From: Aselliscus stoliczkanus
Taxonomy: Eukaryota; Chordata; Mammalia; Chiroptera; Hipposideridae
Direction of reading: 5' to 3'
NCBI GenBank assembly: GCA_033961575.1
Contig: CM066740.1
Span: forward strand, 92,363,117-92,427,116
Length of the DNA stretch: 64,000 nucleotides
A program made the position numbers and the translations under genes. The notes under the pieces were generated by a model. The model was given only the letters and a program-made list of their open reading frames with translations, ran no database searches and was not told the DNA's origin. Positions 61,392-64,000 of this stretch are shown here, piece by piece; position 1 is the stretch's first letter; each line of letters starts with the position of its first letter.

Positions 61392-64000
61392 GCCATAAAA
61401 TACAGTACAAGGTCACTTTTATGTAAGTTTGCCAAAAGGGACATAAACCAGGACAGTCTCAAACTGTGACACAGGATAGGAGCATATTAAAGCGATCTCT
61501 GTTCCTCCTCCATTGTGCTGCCGCGGTGCCCACTTTATAGGCTCCAAGCACCAGCACGGAGCTCTTCGCTTCCACCTGGTCAGTCCAATTAATTAAGAAA
61601 GGAAGTCACCGCAAATTTTGTACTTTTTGCTTTTATTATCGAGCACTCCGTTTGAAGTTACAGGAGTTAACCTCTTAATCCTTCAGACCGTGTGCTATGT
61701 TCTGGACATTTCGGGATGTCTGGATGGCTTGGGTAATTAGTCAGGATGTTGCTGTCACTTATGTTAAATTTTATGCTATGATTTCAAATCAAAGATAGGC
61801 ATTAAGGTGAGGCACGGTATTAAGTTACTCCCACAAACATCTTTGGTTTAGGAATTAATCTGTCACTGATGGGAGTTTTTTCACTTTCATTCACTTGTTG
61901 AATTTTTTTCCTCATAACATTTTAATTCAAAGAGGTTAAAACATAACATGAAACAAACACGTTCTTTATTCCCAAACCTTGGCCAGGGGCTCAGCCTCTG
62001 GGTTCGTTATGCGACGGGCAAACTCTTCTGCCATCCCCCAGACAACCCAGAGGCCTCGGAGGCGGGCAGCTAGGTGGCCGTGCGACAGAGACAGCGCGCG
62101 GCGGCCCGAGACCCTCAGACTGGGGCACGCGGCTGAGTGGCCGAAACACAAACCGCGAAGAAAGTGTCTCTACCACAAAACACTCCCCAGCAGATGCAAC
62201 CTTTCTATCAGCGTTGAAAAGTTAAGGTGTAGGCGTGTGGTCAGGTTCAAACTCATAGGGACATGGACGATGTCCGACACAATACATACAGGGGACAGCA
62301 ACATCATCTACATTTGGTAAGCATTTAACTGCTAACAGTAAGTTAAAGTGCCAAGATAAAAAAAAATAAAAAACACTTGTGTTATCAAAACCACGCATGC
62401 TCTCCTGCCCTTGGGAATTACCAAGACGAGGCACAGGAGGACATAGCCCCGCTAAGACAGAAACGAGTGCCATGGTAAGGAGAAAGAAGAAAGGCTACTT
62501 GAGACCCTTAAAAGGACATGGCCAACCCCCCAGGCCCAAAATGTCCTGTTTGAATTAACATAGTGGCTTAATTAAAAACTAAGCAGAGAATTCTGCTTAA
62601 TTTGACTTTCAGTCCAAGCCTGCGCCTGCCGGTGGCTAGCGACCAATTTCCGCCTCTCGGCACACCAGGCAAGCGGCTGTTTTAAAATCGATCGCCCAGG
62701 GGAATCACTAGCAGGACACGGGGCCATATGCCTTTTGGGGACCCCACCAGACGTAGACACAGTAAAACAGCACCAGGAGGGGCCGGGGACTGCCGAGGGA
62801 CTTCAACTCAGCCGCATTCCAAGTTTGTCATTACTCAGATTATTGCCGATCTACCAATTAGGGGTGTTTCCTCAGCTCTCTGCGGTATTGCTGGGAGCTA
62901 ATGTGTCACACGTGACCAATGAGAAAGGGCTTCCAAGGGACATATACACAAATGTGTGCTTGCTGGCCAGCTGTGTGACGCACGGGAGCGGGTCCGAGAA
63001 GCAGCGGAGGTAGTGACAGTGCGACACGGCCTGTGGCCCCGTGTGAACCACCAGAGGTAGTAACGTGACTTAGAATCTGCCCAGTAAACACCTGCGGTCT
63101 TCCGTCACAGGAAGGCGCACGCTGCGCTTTACACACACGCTTCCCTGCACACTGCCAGCCCAGGCAGCCACTGCGCCCTGCATTCAAACTGGAAAATATG
63201 GATATTTTAAAATAACGTCATGAGCCCCTCAGTTTTAAAGCTTTCCAAACATTTCTAGTAAGGCCTAGGGTGCACCTTATCTTCAAGCAGGTTTGATTCT
63301 GCTTCAGTCCAGGCCATTTCAGTCTGGGAATAGTAATTTGGAACCTTGAAACTGCCTACCCGGTGAACGGCTGAGCGCTACCTGTGGCACTGAGCTGCCT
63401 TCAGGTGACCCCACACCACATGCTGTTTTCTGGAATACTCACTAGTCAGATGCTTTCAGCCCACGCTAGTGGCGGGACCCACTCCACTGACGGAACCGCG
63501 TCCTGGGCAATGTGTGCGCTGCCGTGACGAGTCTGCTCTCATGCCATCCAACAAGGGCACTCACTCCTATGCCCACTTTACGGAAAGAACCCCGAGGCGG
63601 TGTGACGCCTGTCGCCTTCCGCGGGCCCTTGCCCCAGCCACCCGCACCCTCCTCCTCCATCGGCGCTGGGGCCACCTCCTCCGTTTGGTCTCCACCACCT
63701 CCGTTCCCCCCACGGCTGCCGAGCCAGGCGGGCGGGCACCGTCCCGAGCCCGGCTTTCTCACCCTCCTCTGAAACTCTTGGTTGTGTCTGGGAATTACAC
63801 AGACCAGTCGTGCCAACGGTACCCTGCCATTCACCACATCAGTCCCCTTTGCTCACGAAATGGAGCTGGTGACCCTGAGGAATCCTGAGGAGAGTAACAG
63901 TCAAAGATGAGCTTAGAGAAGAATATTCAATCGCGGATAGAGGAACAAGGAGTAAAAAGTTCAGAGGGAAGAAAGTTGTACAACGGAGGGTGCAAAGTGG

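Larger units (their letters stand above)
61010..61810. promoter_or_regulatory. ZRS (MFCS1), long-range SHH limb-bud enhancer
   Basis: Located in LMBR1 intron 5, as in other tetrapods. Successive stretches match the human and mouse ZRS as I remember it: TTAGTGAGATATGACTCCAT, CAGCAGGAGTTTCCCTTTGG, CTAACACTAAGCAGCACTTC, AGGCCTGACACAAATTAGCC, CACTTTTATGTAAGTTTGCC, CTTAATCCTTCAGACCGTGT and GTCACTTATGTTAAATTTTA. The element drives SHH in the posterior limb mesenchyme (ZPA) and is bound by HAND2, HOXD and ETS/ETV factors. Many GGAA/TTCC cores are visible (for example 61208–61211, 61234–61237, and GGAAGT near 61601), with a CATCTG E-box at 61386–61391 and CCATAAA HOX-type sites nearby. Core limits are approximate. 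Confidence 0.93.
9438..64000 (-). other. LMBR1: LMBR1 gene, exons 6–17 with introns (5' part beyond window)
   Basis: LMBR1 (limb development membrane protein 1) belongs to the LMBR1/LIMR family of multi-pass membrane proteins; its own function is poorly known. Twelve exons were placed by splice sites and reading frame. Their lengths (127, 69, 65, 73, 81, 77, 78, 74, 91, 67, 162 and 86 nt) sum to 1050 nt, or 349 residues plus stop. With 141 residues expected from exons 1–5 this gives 490, the length I recall for the human protein. No exon 1–5 sequence was seen right of 50124, so intron 5 runs to the window edge. The gene is best known because its intron 5 hosts the SHH limb enhancer. Confidence 0.95.
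50125..64000 (-). other. LMBR1: LMBR1 intron 5 (3' part)
   Basis: At least 13.9 kb, running off the window. It holds the ZRS limb enhancer, MER5A, an inverted pair of an unrecognised repeat, an L1 fragment, a 54-bp duplication and four SINE-related insertions near the ZRS. GC-rich open frames at 50420–50650, 51900–52600 and 61950–63900 have no recognisable domain; I found no exon 5. Confidence 0.85.

Noticed and set aside
61979..62320. 113-residue open frame just right of the ZRS
   Set aside because: Lies in LMBR1 intron 5 with no domain, no codon pattern and competing frames on the other strand.

Overview
This is a mammalian genomic window, almost certainly from a bat. It is intron-rich and full of interspersed repeats. 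A recurrent tRNA-derived SINE with an A/B-box head, a second tRNA-derived SINE of the kind I associate with horseshoe and leaf-nosed bats, a bat-type L1 3' end and an 81-bp mariner-like MITE together suggest a chiropteran, probably a yinpterochiropteran. The lineage is inferred from remembered repeat families.

The locus is the RNF32–LMBR1 interval that forms the distal end of the SHH regulatory domain. RNF32 runs left to right. Its two terminal coding exons (5318–5485 and 5858–6106) encode the C-terminal RING-H2 half of the protein. Everything to their left is RNF32 intron, including a promoter-like CpG island with a perfect RFX X-box, a 1.1-kb minisatellite carrying about 30 CACGTG palindromes, and a second CpG-rich block. 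LMBR1 lies tail-to-tail with RNF32 on the minus strand. Twelve consecutive coding exons (6 to 17) were placed to the base, all with GT donors and AG acceptors and all joining in frame. They total 1050 nt and encode the last 349 residues of a multi-pass membrane protein. Exons 1–5 lie beyond the right edge.

The right-hand 14 kb (about 50125–64000) is LMBR1 intron 5. It holds the ZRS (ZPA regulatory sequence, MFCS1), the long-range limb enhancer of SHH, at about 61010–61810. The enhancer is recognisable along its whole length, but a central block (about 61299–61345) is CpG-rich and looks divergent. There, one ETS core that I recall as conserved in human and mouse reads TCCC instead of TTCC. Three SINE insertions, two of them at the same target site, lie within 0.85 kb to the left of the enhancer.

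Other unusual points are a 53-bp tandem duplication that gives LMBR1 exon 6 two 3' splice acceptors, with the outer one leading to an early stop; a pure C14 polypyrimidine tract before exon 8; a long composite T+ class SINE with perfect target-site duplications between the two genes; and an unrecognised repeat family present as an inverted pair in intron 5. The remaining sequence is introns with L1, Tigger, MaLR and ERV LTR, MIR/L2, MER5A and microsatellite remnants. No prokaryotic-type features (operons, CRISPR, ribosome binding sites) are present.
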